A stretch of DNA of 24,465 nt from an uncultured Mucispirillum sp. (GTDB lineage Bacteria > Chrysiogenota > Deferribacteres > Deferribacterales > Mucispirillaceae), in contig CAMWVK010000001.1 in assembly GCA_947177675.1 (NCBI GenBank), positions 1-24,465 on the forward strand, written 5' to 3'. A program made the position numbers and the translations under genes. The notes beneath the pieces were generated by a model. It had not been told where the DNA came from. It did not search any database and saw only the letters and a program-made list of their open reading frames with translations. Positions within the stretch are counted from its first letter, which is position 1. Each line of letters starts with the position of its first letter. Positions 7,501 to 14,519 of this stretch are shown one piece after another.

Positions 7501-7702
7501 GAGCTTTAATAACAAATGAATTTTTTTGAATACAGTTTTTTCTGCACTGGTGTAAGTCAACTGGCTCAGTATTACATAGTTGCAGAGGCTGTTATTCGCC
7601 TGTCAGTATAATATGGTTGAAGTTTTTGGGTTAGTCCAAAATTTTAATAAAATTAGAATAAATAAAAAATAGACCAAAGTCTATATAATTTAGGAGGCAT
7701 AA
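7501..7702 (+). other. ffh-rpsP intergenic region with possible leader structure
   Basis: These 202 bases hold no open frame with a usable start. A TATAAT hexamer lies at 7607-7612, but no good -35 box is spaced correctly. Short hairpins are possible: TTTTGG/CCAAAA at 7624-7641 followed by T4, and ATAGAC/GTCTAT at 7669-7684, just before the rpsP ribosome site. The stretch 7546-7605 is less A+T-rich than typical gaps here and holds several short complementary segments (CAACT/AGTTG, AGGC/GCCT). It may be the untranslated leader of the rpsP operon. I recognise no known RNA family in it. Confidence 0.35.
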
Positions 7703-7981
7703 GTGGCAACAAAAATTAGATTGATGCGTATGGGTCGTAAAAAGCGTCCATTCTACCGTATAGTAGTTGCAGATTCAAGAACAAGACGCGATGGTGCTTT
7801 TATTGAAGTTATTGGTACATATAATCCATTACCAAATGAAACTGAATTAAAAATTGACGAAGAAAAAGCATTAAAATGGCTATCAGTAGGTGCAATTCCA
7901 ACTGATACAGCTAAAAGCCTTATGAGTAAATTAGGCATTATCAAAAAATTTGCAGAAAATAAAGTAAAAGCTGGAAAATAA
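7703..7981 (+). CDS. rpsP: Small ribosomal subunit protein bS16
   Basis: This 92-residue protein matches S16 along its whole length ('[24 protein letters not shown]', '[12 protein letters not shown]', '[12 protein letters not shown]'). S16 is an early-binding protein of the 30S subunit 5' domain. The start codon is GTG at 7703, with AGGAGG 5 bases upstream. A 6-bp hairpin (7669-7684) ends 7 bases before that ribosome site and could influence access to it. The gene is followed after 2 bases by khpA, opening the classic rpsP-KH-rimM-trmD-rplS order. Confidence 0.97.
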   Translation: MATKIRLMRMGRKKRPFYRIVVADSRTRRDGAFIEVIGTYNPLPNETELKIDEEKALKWLSVGAIPTDTAKSLMSKLGIIKKFAENKVKAGK

Positions 7982-7983
7982 GT

Positions 7984-8214
7984 ATGAAAGAATTAGTTAA
8001 TTATATTGTTACATCAATAGTAGAATTCCCTGAGCAGGTTAAAATTGAAGAAGGGGAAAATGAAAAAGGTAAAGTGTTAAAACTCTATGTTGCTGAAAGC
8101 GATTTAGGTAAAGTTATTGGCAAACAGGGAAGAACAGCAAAATCTATCCGTTCAATATTAGCTGCAGCTTCTGCTCGCAAAGGCGAACGATACGGTTTAG
8201 AAATAGTTGAATAG
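7984..8214 (+). CDS. khpA: KH-domain RNA-binding protein KhpA (YlqC)
   Basis: This 76-residue protein is a single KH domain. The RNA-binding GXXG loop is GKQG at 46-49 within 'GKVIGKQGRTAKSIRSIL'. KhpA proteins bind structured RNAs, often with KhpB, and affect cell size, division and small-RNA action in several bacteria. The ATG lies 2 bases after the rpsP stop, so translation is probably coupled. The position between rpsP and rimM is the usual one for this family. Confidence 0.93.
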   Translation: MKELVNYIVTSIVEFPEQVKIEEGENEKGKVLKLYVAESDLGKVIGKQGRTAKSIRSILAAASARKGERYGLEIVE

Positions 8215-8234
8215 CATTTATCAGCAGATATTAT

Positions 8235-8750
8235 ATGAAATTTATTTCCATAGGCAGAATAGCAGGGACTTACGGGCTTGAGGGCAAGCTTAAAATTAAA
8301 CCAAATACAAGCCATCCTGAACTTTTCAGCCAGATGGAATTTTTATTATTAACTCAAAATAATGAGTTAAAAAGGTCTTTGAAAATTGAAGATATCAGGG
8401 AGCATAACAATCTTTTGATTGTCCGCCTTAAAGGAATTACTTCTGAATGTGATGCAGCAAAGTTGAAAGGGTTCAATGTATCTATTACAGAAGATATGCT
8501 GCCAAAAGCAAATGATGACGAAGTTTACTGGTTTGAAATAGAAAATCTTCCAGTTATCTTATCAGACAGAAAAGAGATTGGCAGGCTTATAGATGTTATG
8601 GAGTCAGGTTCTACTGACATATTTCGCATAGCATTACATGACGGCAGATATGCACTTATATCTAATAATAAAGACCATGTGCATGAAATAAATACAGATA
8701 ATAAATACATAGTTGTATCAGAGCAGGGGTTAGTATATGAAGACTTATAA
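8235..8750 (+). CDS. rimM: Ribosome maturation factor RimM
   Basis: This 171-residue protein has the two RimM domains. The N-terminal beta-barrel begins 'FISIGRIAGTYGLEGKLKI', with the conserved G-x-h-G-h-x-G pattern. The C-terminal PRC-barrel-like domain contains 'DDEVYWFEIENLPV' and 'IGRLIDVMESGSTDIF'. RimM assists maturation of the 30S head and binds S19. The ribosome site is weak, and 20 bases separate it from khpA. The end overlaps the trmD start by 14 bases, which implies translational coupling. Confidence 0.95.
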   Translation: MKFISIGRIAGTYGLEGKLKIKPNTSHPELFSQMEFLLLTQNNELKRSLKIEDIREHNNLLIVRLKGITSECDAAKLKGFNVSITEDMLPKANDDEVYWFEIENLPVILSDRKEIGRLIDVMESGSTDIFRIALHDGRYALISNNKDHVHEINTDNKYIVVSEQGLVYEDL

Positions 8751-10029
8751 TGTAATAACTATTTTTCCTGAAATGATAGAATCTGTATTTAAGCAGGGTG
8801 TTTTATCAAAGGCTGTAGAAAAAGGAATTATCAGCATTAATCCTGTTAATTTAAGGGATTATGCCGAAGGTCGTCATTTAGTTACTGATGATTATCAGTA
8901 TGGTGGTGGTGCAGGGCTTGTAATGAAGCCAGAGCCTATATATGAGGCTGTAACTGCTCTGAAAGAAAAATCAGATACCTTTGTTGTGCTTTTAGACCCA
9001 CGCGGTGTAAAGTTTAACCAAAAGGCAGCTGAAAAATTTGCCACAGATTATGATAATATAACATTTATCTGTGGCAGGTATGAAGGAGTAGATGAGCGTG
9101 TAAGGCAGCTTGTTGTAGATATGGAGCTGTCTATTGGTGATTTTATACTTACCGGTGGTGAGTTTGCTGCAATCACTGTAATAGATTCCATTGCCCGTTT
9201 AGTCCCGGGGGTTCTTGGAGATGAAACAAGTGCAGATGATGAATCATTCACTACGGGGATGCTTGAGTATCCACACTATACACGCCCAGTTGAATATAAA
9301 GGTCTGAAAGTGCCGAATGTGCTTACTCAGGGCAACCATGCAGAAATTTTAAAATGGCGAAGAGAGAAAGCTTTAGAGATTACTCAAAAAAACAGACCGG
9401 ATTTATTAGATATTTCTCTGTTGGATATAGAAAGCAGAAAAAAAATATGTGCAGAACAGAAACGCGGTTTAAGTAAAAAACTTAAACTGAATGTTGCTTT
9501 AATGCATTACCCAATGAGAGATAAACAAGGGGATATAGTTGCAACAGCTGTAACAAATTTAGATTTGCACGATATTTCCCGCAGCTGTAGAACATATAGT
9601 GTAGAAAAATATTATATAGTTACACCAATAGAAGCTCAAAGGGAGATAGCTTCAAGAGTAATTAATCACTGGATGGATGGTTTTGGCTCTACCTATAACC
9701 CTAACAGGATGGAAGCTTTTTCTCATACTGAGTTAAAGGAAAGTTTTTCTGAAAGCATACTTGATATTGAAAAACGCCATAAAAAGCGTCCATTAGTTGT
9801 GGCAACAACTGCCAAGACTGACAGGGCAACAATTACAGCAAGGCAGTTAGGTGTAAAAGCTGAGCAACAGCCGGTTTTATTAATATTTGGTACAGGCTGG
9901 GGCTTTGCTGATGAAGTGCTTGAAACAGCAGATTATATTGTGGAACCTATAGAGGGAGTTGGAGAATTCAACCATTTATCAGTCCGCAGTGCTGTTGCAA
10001 TACTTCTTGATAGAATTACAGAAATATAA
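8737..10029 (+). CDS. trmD: tRNA (guanine-N1)-methyltransferase TrmD fused to a second SPOUT-type RNA methyltransferase domain
   Basis: At 430 residues this is much longer than a usual TrmD (about 230-260). Residues 1-245 are TrmD, which makes m1G37 in tRNA: '[15 protein letters not shown]', '[16 protein letters not shown]', the knot segments GRYEGVDER (113-121) and [11 protein letters not shown] (132-142), and '[10 protein letters not shown]'. At the position of the catalytic Asp169 of E. coli TrmD there is Glu169, in 'DDESF'. Residues about 250-430 match the SAM-dependent RNA methyltransferase family PF09936 ('[13 protein letters not shown]', '[12 protein letters not shown]', '[16 protein letters not shown]'). 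That family is often a separate gene between trmD and rplS. No frameshift or internal stop is seen, so this reads as a true fusion. The target of the second domain is unknown. Confidence 0.93.
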   Translation: MKTYNVITIFPEMIESVFKQGVLSKAVEKGIISINPVNLRDYAEGRHLVTDDYQYGGGAGLVMKPEPIYEAVTALKEKSDTFVVLLDPRGVKFNQKAAEKFATDYDNITFICGRYEGVDERVRQLVVDMELSIGDFILTGGEFAAITVIDSIARLVPGVLGDETSADDESFTTGMLEYPHYTRPVEYKGLKVPNVLTQGNHAEILKWRREKALEITQKNRPDLLDISLLDIESRKKICAEQKRGLSKKLKLNVALMHYPMRDKQGDIVATAVTNLDLHDISRSCRTYSVEKYYIVTPIEAQREIASRVINHWMDGFGSTYNPNRMEAFSHTELKESFSESILDIEKRHKKRPLVVATTAKTDRATITARQLGVKAEQQPVLLIFGTGWGFADEVLETADYIVEPIEGVGEFNHLSVRSAVAILLDRITEI

Positions 10030-10049
10030 CATATTTCAGGAGGAATAAA

Positions 10050-10406
10050 ATGAAAAACAAAATCATCGAGGCGGTTGAGTCAGAATATATGGCAAAAGAT
10101 GTGCCATCATTCCGTTCAGGCGATACTGTTCGTGTGAACTTCCGCATCGTAGAAGGTAACAAAGAGCGTGTTCAGCCTTATGAAGGCGTTGTTATTAGAA
10201 TCCATAGAGGAGGCGTAGGCAGCACTTTTACAGTTCGTAAAATTGTTGGTGATGTTGGTGTAGAAAGAACTTTCCCATTATATTCACCAAGAATAGACAG
10301 TATTGAGCTTAAAAAAGCTGGTCGTGTTCGCAGGGCTAAACTTTTCTATCTCCGTGCATTACGCGGTAAAGCTACTCGTATTAGAGAAAGGAAAAAAGGT
10401 TTCTAA
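10050..10406 (+). CDS. rplS: Large ribosomal subunit protein bL19
   Basis: This 118-residue protein matches L19 end to end: '[29 protein letters not shown]', '[21 protein letters not shown]', '[11 protein letters not shown]'. L19 lies at the 30S-50S interface. A strong AGGAGG site is 6 bases before the ATG, and 20 bases separate it from trmD. It closes the rpsP-khpA-rimM-trmD-rplS unit. Confidence 0.97.
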   Translation: MKNKIIEAVESEYMAKDVPSFRSGDTVRVNFRIVEGNKERVQPYEGVVIRIHRGGVGSTFTVRKIVGDVGVERTFPLYSPRIDSIELKKAGRVRRAKLFYLRALRGKATRIRERKKGF

Positions 10407-10446
10407 TGTTATATTAGGAAAATAAGGGAGAATGTAATGTTTTCTC

Positions 10447-10475
10447 TTGACAATGTTTAATATTTTATTTAAAAA
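10447..10475 (+). promoter_or_regulatory. Candidate promoter of rplM-rpsI
   Basis: A perfect TTGACA (10447-10452), a 17-base spacer and TAAAAA (10470-10475, four of six to consensus) lie in the 100-base gap after rplS, about 30 bases before the rplM ATG. No terminator hairpin separates rplS from rplM, so read-through is also possible. Confidence 0.5.
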
Positions 10476-10506
10476 AATCTAACGAATGAATGAGGATTTA
10501 TAAACT

Positions 10507-10938
10507 ATGAAATCAACATGGGCTAAACCAGGTTCCTTTGAACAAAAATGGTATCTTTACGATGCAGAAAATGTTATCTTAGGCAGACTGGCTTCTAAAA
10601 TTGCTATGACCCTTATGGGAAAAAATAAACCTATCTATACACCATCTATAGATACTGGTGATTTTGTTGTTGTTGTTAACGCTGATAAAATTGCTACAAC
10701 AGGTAAATTTAAATCAAAAGATAAAAAGTATTACTGGCATACAGGTTATCTTGGCGGTATTAAAGAACGCTCTTATGCTGAAATGATGGACAGGAAACCA
10801 GAAGAAATTATTCGTCTTGCAGTAGAAAGAATGCTTCCTAAAACTCGTCTTGGTCGTAAAATGATAAAAAAATTAAAAATCTATGCAGGTGCAGAGCATC
10901 CTCATGCAGCTCAAATGCCTGTAAAAGTAGAAATGTAG
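10507..10938 (+). CDS. rplM: Large ribosomal subunit protein uL13
   Basis: This 143-residue protein has the L13 signature segments: '[48 protein letters not shown]' in the N-terminal half, then '[20 protein letters not shown]' and '[31 protein letters not shown]'. It is an early assembly protein of the 50S subunit. A GAGG site is 11 bases before the ATG. rpsI follows after 13 bases, the conserved rplM-rpsI pair. Confidence 0.97.
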   Translation: MKSTWAKPGSFEQKWYLYDAENVILGRLASKIAMTLMGKNKPIYTPSIDTGDFVVVVNADKIATTGKFKSKDKKYYWHTGYLGGIKERSYAEMMDRKPEEIIRLAVERMLPKTRLGRKMIKKLKIYAGAEHPHAAQMPVKVEM

Positions 10939-10944
10939 AAGGAG
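10939..10944 (+). promoter_or_regulatory. Shine-Dalgarno site that fixes the rpsI start
   Basis: AAGGAG directly follows the rplM stop and lies 7 bases before the ATG at 10952. The in-frame TTG at 10946 is only 1 base from it and cannot be served by it. Confidence 0.85.
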
Positions 10945-10951
10945 TTTGAAT

Positions 10952-11341
10952 ATGTCTAACTATAACTACGGAACAGGTAGAAGAAAAACATCAGTTTCCC
11001 GTGTTTTTATCAAACCGGGAAAAGGTGATATTAAAATCAACAATAAAACACTTGAAGAATACTTTGAGCGTATGACACTTCGTCAAATCGTTTTGCAGCC
11101 ACTTGCTTTATTAAATCAGGAAGGCAAATTTGATTTATACATCACAGTAGCAGGCGGCGGTAAATCTGGTCAGGCTGGTGCTGTTCGTCATGGTCTTGCA
11201 AGAGCTTTAGAACAATTTAATCCAGAATTTCGTTCTGAAATGAAAAAAGCAGGCTTTATGACAAGGGATTCTCGTATGGTTGAAAGAAAAAAATATGGGA
11301 AACCAAAAGCAAGAAAAAGCGACCAATACTCAAAACGCTAA
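10952..11341 (+). CDS. rpsI: Small ribosomal subunit protein uS9
   Basis: This is a 129-residue protein from the ATG at 10952, which has AAGGAG at proper spacing. It matches S9: '[26 protein letters not shown]', '[25 protein letters not shown]', '[29 protein letters not shown]'. The C-terminal SKR, which contacts P-site tRNA, is intact. It is the second gene of the rplM-rpsI pair. Confidence 0.97.
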   Translation: MSNYNYGTGRRKTSVSRVFIKPGKGDIKINNKTLEEYFERMTLRQIVLQPLALLNQEGKFDLYITVAGGGKSGQAGAVRHGLARALEQFNPEFRSEMKKAGFMTRDSRMVERKKYGKPKARKSDQYSKR

Positions 11342-11379
11342 TCGCAGCGGGTATTCATTTTTACTATATTGTTTATCTT

Positions 11380-11426
11380 TGCCCTATATGTTTTATTATT
11401 CCTCTTGTAAAATATACAATGGGGCA
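11380..11426 (+). other. Imperfect long hairpin downstream of rpsI
   Basis: TGCCC (11380-11384) pairs with GGGCA (11422-11426). Closer to the loop, TGTTTTA (11389-11395) pairs with TAAAATA (11408-11414), with a few extra pairs and a bulge between. No T run follows, so it is not an ordinary terminator. It may be a 3'-UTR processing element of the rplM-rpsI transcript or part of a small RNA ending at 11493. It lies in the 299-base gap between rpsI and the TPR gene, which has no open frame. Confidence 0.35.
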
Positions 11427-11463
11427 GAATAGCTTTGTAAAAATATCACTGTTTATATATATT

Positions 11464-11493
11464 ACGCTATTTGCTTATGCAGGTAGCGTTTTT
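11464..11493 (+). terminator. Intrinsic terminator downstream of rpsI
   Basis: ACGCTA (11464-11469) pairs with TAGCGT (11484-11489). An inner TGC/GCA pairing around a TTAT loop extends the stem, and a T run follows to 11493. It lies about 120 bases after the rpsI stop and would end the rplM-rpsI transcript. Confidence 0.7.
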
Positions 11494-11579
11494 ATATATC
11501 GTATTATTTAATACTAAAATTAATTGTTATACATTTTTTCTTATCATGTAAAAAATAAGTGTATTTTCTTATAAAATGC

Positions 11580-11608
11580 TTGCAATTTATATTCATTACA
11601 TATATTAA
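11580..11608 (+). promoter_or_regulatory. Candidate promoter of the TPR gene
   Basis: TTGCAA (11580-11585), a 17-base spacer and TATTAA (11603-11608) lie just upstream of the TPR gene, in very A+T-rich DNA. The match is moderate, but the terminator at 11464-11493 means the gene needs its own promoter. Confidence 0.4.
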
Positions 11609-11640
11609 TTAAAGATTATATTAATATATGGAGAAAATTA

Positions 11641-13206
11641 ATGAGTCTTATTACAGATACTCTTAATAAAATGAAAAAAGGACAGAGTAGTGAAGAAAAT
11701 GATGATAAAATGATGGCACCGCCTGCTTTGCGTAATGCTGTTATAGATACTAAAAAATATCAGGAGTTTGTTAAAAATGCAGAAATAAAGGATATTAATG
11801 GTCATAAAGCACCATTAAAAGGTTTCATTATAGTAAGTATCATTTTAATAGCAGTTATTGGTGCTGCTACAATTTATTTTATTAATAAAGAAGATAATAC
11901 TCTCATGAAACAGGCTGGTATTATATCAAATAATCAACAGCCAGCACAGGATGCAAATAATGATGATACAGTCCAGTCTCTTGGTAAGCCATATAATCCA
12001 GATGAGAAAGTAAGTCAGCAGAATATAAGTGCTCCAGCAGCAGATACAGCTAAACCTGCATCTGTTCAAAATCAGCAGATTGGGAAAGCAGTAAATTCTC
12101 AACCGCTTAATAATATACAGGAAAGAAAAATTCAGGAGTCAATGTCATCTATGCCTGACAGCCGTCAGGATATTGGTGTTAAGAAAGAAAACAGTAAAAC
12201 TCAAGCCAAGCAGGGACCTGTTAATATTATTCCTGCAAATCAGCTTTTTATATTAACACCGCAGACTGCACCAGTAAATAATCAACCAGCAGAACAACCA
12301 GCACAAAATAATACTGCTGAACCAGTTCAAAATAATATACAGAATAATAAACCTGCAGCAGGAAAAAAAGATAATGTATCTGAAACTCAAGTTTTAAGTA
12401 GTAATGCTGCAGCAGGAGATATTAGTCAGGAACAATTAAAAAGAGCTAATGAATACACTCAAAAGCAGGTAGATGAGGAAAAAGCTCGTGCTTTAAAAAA
12501 TGCACAGTTGATACAGGAAAATTATGCAGAACAGAAGCAAAAGGCATCACTTAATAAAAACAGTGTAAAAGATTATGCAGATAAATCAGAAATAGCAGAA
12601 GTAAAAGCTATAAAAACAAAAGACCCTGCAGGCACAGTTTCTGCAAGCACTGTTTCATTATATAACCAGTATGTAACAACTGGCAATAAGGCAAAAAACG
12701 AAGGTAGTTATGAAAGAGCTATAGAGTATTATACAAATGCTTTTGCATTAAATAAAAATGATGTGTTATCAGCAAATATTGCAAATATGTATTTAGAATT
12801 AAAAAATCCTAATATGGCATTTCAAGTAGCTGTCCGAAACGGTATGACTGATGCTAAATTAATAAGCTCATTAGCTGTCAGCATGATTAATTCTAAATAT
12901 TATCTTGAAAGCAATAAATTACTTCAGTATGCAAATACATTAGAAAAATCATCATATATATTATTTGCCAATGGTTATTATGAGCAGTCGCAGGGTCAGT
13001 ATGATGCTGCTGTTAAATTTTATAAAGATGCAATGACTGCAAATCCAGCTGATGTAAGTTCTGCTTATCATGCAGCACTGTGTTTTGAAGAACAGGGAAA
13101 AAACAGTGATGCAGTTGAAATGTATCAATATATAATCAATAACAGTGCATCACCAGAAAATATGAAAAAACAGGCATCGGCAAAGGTGAAAAAACTGGGA
13201 AGTTAA
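11641..13206 (+). CDS. Membrane-anchored TPR protein with GspB/MshN-like N-terminus
   Basis: This 521-residue protein begins 'MSLITDTLNKMKKG', which resembles the N-terminal peptide of GspB/ExeB and MshN proteins (MS-[LV]-I-x-x-x-L-x-K). A single membrane helix at about 60-81 follows, giving a cytoplasmic N-terminus and a long exported part. Residues 95-255 are a low-complexity Gln/Asn/Pro/Ala linker. Residues 262-305 look coiled-coil. From about 340 there are tetratricopeptide-like repeats ('YNQYVTTGNKAKNEGSYERAIEYYTNAFALN', then about 437-470 and 471-503, ending 'AVEMYQYIINNSASPEN'). Such proteins often scaffold type II secretion or type IV pilus assembly, but no pilus gene is nearby, so this is only an inference. 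GGAG lies 7 bases before the ATG. Confidence 0.75.
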   Translation: MSLITDTLNKMKKGQSSEENDDKMMAPPALRNAVIDTKKYQEFVKNAEIKDINGHKAPLKGFIIVSIILIAVIGAATIYFINKEDNTLMKQAGIISNNQQPAQDANNDDTVQSLGKPYNPDEKVSQQNISAPAADTAKPASVQNQQIGKAVNSQPLNNIQERKIQESMSSMPDSRQDIGVKKENSKTQAKQGPVNIIPANQLFILTPQTAPVNNQPAEQPAQNNTAEPVQNNIQNNKPAAGKKDNVSETQVLSSNAAAGDISQEQLKRANEYTQKQVDEEKARALKNAQLIQENYAEQKQKASLNKNSVKDYADKSEIAEVKAIKTKDPAGTVSASTVSLYNQYVTTGNKAKNEGSYERAIEYYTNAFALNKNDVLSANIANMYLELKNPNMAFQVAVRNGMTDAKLISSLAVSMINSKYYLESNKLLQYANTLEKSSYILFANGYYEQSQGQYDAAVKFYKDAMTANPADVSSAYHAALCFEEQGKNSDAVEMYQYIINNSASPENMKKQASAKVKKLGS

Positions 13207-13242
13207 TGTTTTTTTATTTTTAACTGCTGCTTAAAAAATCTC

Positions 13243-13271
13243 TTGAAATTTATAATATATTATGCTAGAAA
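13243..13271 (+). promoter_or_regulatory. Promoter of rpmE
   Basis: TTGAAA (13243-13248), a 17-base spacer and TAGAAA (13266-13271), with TG one base upstream of the -10 box (an extended -10). It would give a leader of about 58 bases that contains the hairpin at 13295-13313. Confidence 0.5.
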
Positions 13272-13294
13272 TATCTACTATTTTATAAGGACTA

Positions 13295-13313
13295 TGACGG
13301 TCAGAAACCGTCA
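13295..13313 (+). promoter_or_regulatory. Leader hairpin of rpmE
   Basis: A perfect 7-bp stem, TGACGGT (13295-13301) with ACCGTCA (13307-13313), and a CAGAA loop. It ends about 9 bases before the AGGAG ribosome site and is not followed by a T run. An RNA-level control of L31 synthesis, such as autoregulation, is possible but not shown. Confidence 0.5.
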
Positions 13314-13335
13314 AATATAATAAGGAGCCCTAATA

Positions 13336-13566
13336 ATGAAACAAGGAATTCATCCAGATTATCATGAAGTAGTATTTAAATGTGCCTGCGGAGCAGAGCA
13401 TAAAACTCGTTCTACTACTACTAAAACGGCTATTGCAATTTGCTCTAACTGCCATCCATTCTATACAGGTAAACAAAAATTTGTTGATACTGCTGGCAGA
13501 GTTGAAAAATTTATGCGTAAATACGAACAGGCACAAAAACAATCTGATAAAAAAGGCAAAAAATAG
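13336..13566 (+). CDS. rpmE: Large ribosomal subunit protein bL31, zinc-binding form
   Basis: This 76-residue protein matches L31: '[19 protein letters not shown]' at the start, '[24 protein letters not shown]' in the middle, and a lysine-rich tail. Four cysteines (16, 18, 36, 39) form the zinc-binding CxC...CxxC pattern. This is therefore the zinc-containing paralogue rather than the zinc-free form made under zinc starvation. AGGAG lies 8 bases before the ATG. A leader hairpin lies upstream and a terminator-like hairpin follows. Confidence 0.96.
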   Translation: MKQGIHPDYHEVVFKCACGAEHKTRSTTTKTAIAICSNCHPFYTGKQKFVDTAGRVEKFMRKYEQAQKQSDKKGKK

Positions 13567-13581
13567 CTTATTATATATAAT

Positions 13582-13620
13582 TACAGCTTATAACCACATA
13601 AGCTGTATTTATATTATTTT
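13582..13620 (+). terminator. Terminator-like hairpin between rpmE and thyX
   Basis: A perfect 10-bp stem, TACAGCTTAT (13582-13591) with ATAAGCTGTA (13598-13607), has a 6-base loop and is followed by a T-rich but broken tail. It lies 15 bases after the rpmE stop. It could end most rpmE transcripts while letting some enter thyX, since no clear promoter is visible before thyX. Confidence 0.6.
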
Positions 13621-13643
13621 ATTAGCAGTAAGCAGGAAATTAA

Positions 13644-14360
13644 ATGCAAAAAAATACAGAATTAAAAGTAGAACTTCTGCAACACAATGCAGAGCCTGAA
13701 ATGATAGTAGCACTGGCAGCTAAACTTTGCTACTCTGGAGCAGAGCTTCCTGATTTACAGGAAAAAGTGTCTGGTGCGGAGCAGACTGATTTTATACAAA
13801 AATTAATTAGTATGGGTCATTTTTCTGTATTTGAGCATATTTCTTTTTCCTTTGGCATAGAAGGAGTTTCTCGTGCCTTAACTCATCAGCTTGTCCGTCA
13901 CAGGCTTGCAAGCTATTCGCAAAAATCTCAGCGTTATGTTAAAGCAGGTGCAGAGTTTCCATATATTATACCGCACACTGTTAAAGAAAACAGTGAGGCT
14001 CTTGAAATTTTTAATAATGCTATGAAAGAGATTGCAGAATGTTATGATAAACTTTCTGCACTTAATATTCCTGCAGAAGATGCAAGGTATGTTCTGCCTA
14101 ATGCATGTGAAACAAAAATCATTGTTACAATGAATGCAAGAGAGCTTTTACATTTTTTTGCACTCAGATCATGTAACAGAGCTCAGTGGGAAATAAGAGA
14201 GCTTTCTGATAAAATGCTTGCTTTATGTTATGATACAGCACCTGCTGTATTTGAAAAAGCAGGTCCAGGATGTGTAAATAAAGGCTGCACAGAAGGAAAA
14301 TTTACCTGTGGTCAGGCTGCACTTGTCCGCAAGCGTATTGCCGCTCTTAAAAAACATTAG
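13644..14360 (+). CDS. thyX: FAD-dependent thymidylate synthase ThyX
   Basis: This 238-residue protein carries the ThyX signature RHRLASYSQKS (85-95, pattern RHRx7S). It also has 'MGHFSVFEH' (57-65) and 'NARELLHFFALRSCNRAQWEIREL' (164-187), the nucleotide- and flavin-binding regions. ThyX makes dTMP from dUMP using methylenetetrahydrofolate and reduced FAD, as a homotetramer. It is unrelated to ThyA and needs no separate dihydrofolate reductase step. AGGA lies about 6 bases before the ATG. It sits between rpmE and the DUF1385 gene. Whether the cell also has ThyA cannot be judged here. Confidence 0.96.
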   Translation: MQKNTELKVELLQHNAEPEMIVALAAKLCYSGAELPDLQEKVSGAEQTDFIQKLISMGHFSVFEHISFSFGIEGVSRALTHQLVRHRLASYSQKSQRYVKAGAEFPYIIPHTVKENSEALEIFNNAMKEIAECYDKLSALNIPAEDARYVLPNACETKIIVTMNARELLHFFALRSCNRAQWEIRELSDKMLALCYDTAPAVFEKAGPGCVNKGCTEGKFTCGQAALVRKRIAALKKH

Positions 14361-14507
14361 CGTCCCTTATCCATTTCATATTATTATTCTTGAAGAAAAA
14401 ATGTCTTTTTGTAAAAAAGGTATTTATTATTGTGTTAAATCAGCTAATATTTAGATTAATTTTAAGAAATTGTAAAAAACAGGCAGTATATTTAATAAAA
14501 TAATAAA

Positions 14508-14514
14508 AAGGTGA
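14508..14514 (+). promoter_or_regulatory. Shine-Dalgarno site that fixes the DUF1385 gene start
   Basis: AAGGTGA lies 5 bases before the ATG at 14520. The in-frame GTG at 14511 is part of this site itself and is not a likely start. Confidence 0.75.
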
Positions 14515-14519
14515 ATAAA

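Noticed and set aside
10437..10460. Seven-codon frame (MFSLDNV) after an AAGGGAG in the rplS-rplM gap, a possible leader peptide
   Set aside because: It overlaps the -35 box of the candidate rplM promoter, has no run of regulatory codons, and is short enough to arise by chance.
10946..10951. TTG as an alternative start of rpsI
   Set aside because: It is 1 base from the Shine-Dalgarno site. The ATG at 10952 has the proper 7-base spacing and matches S9 N-termini.
14511..14519. GTG as an alternative start of the DUF1385 gene
   Set aside because: The GTG is part of the AAGGTGA ribosome site for the ATG at 14520.
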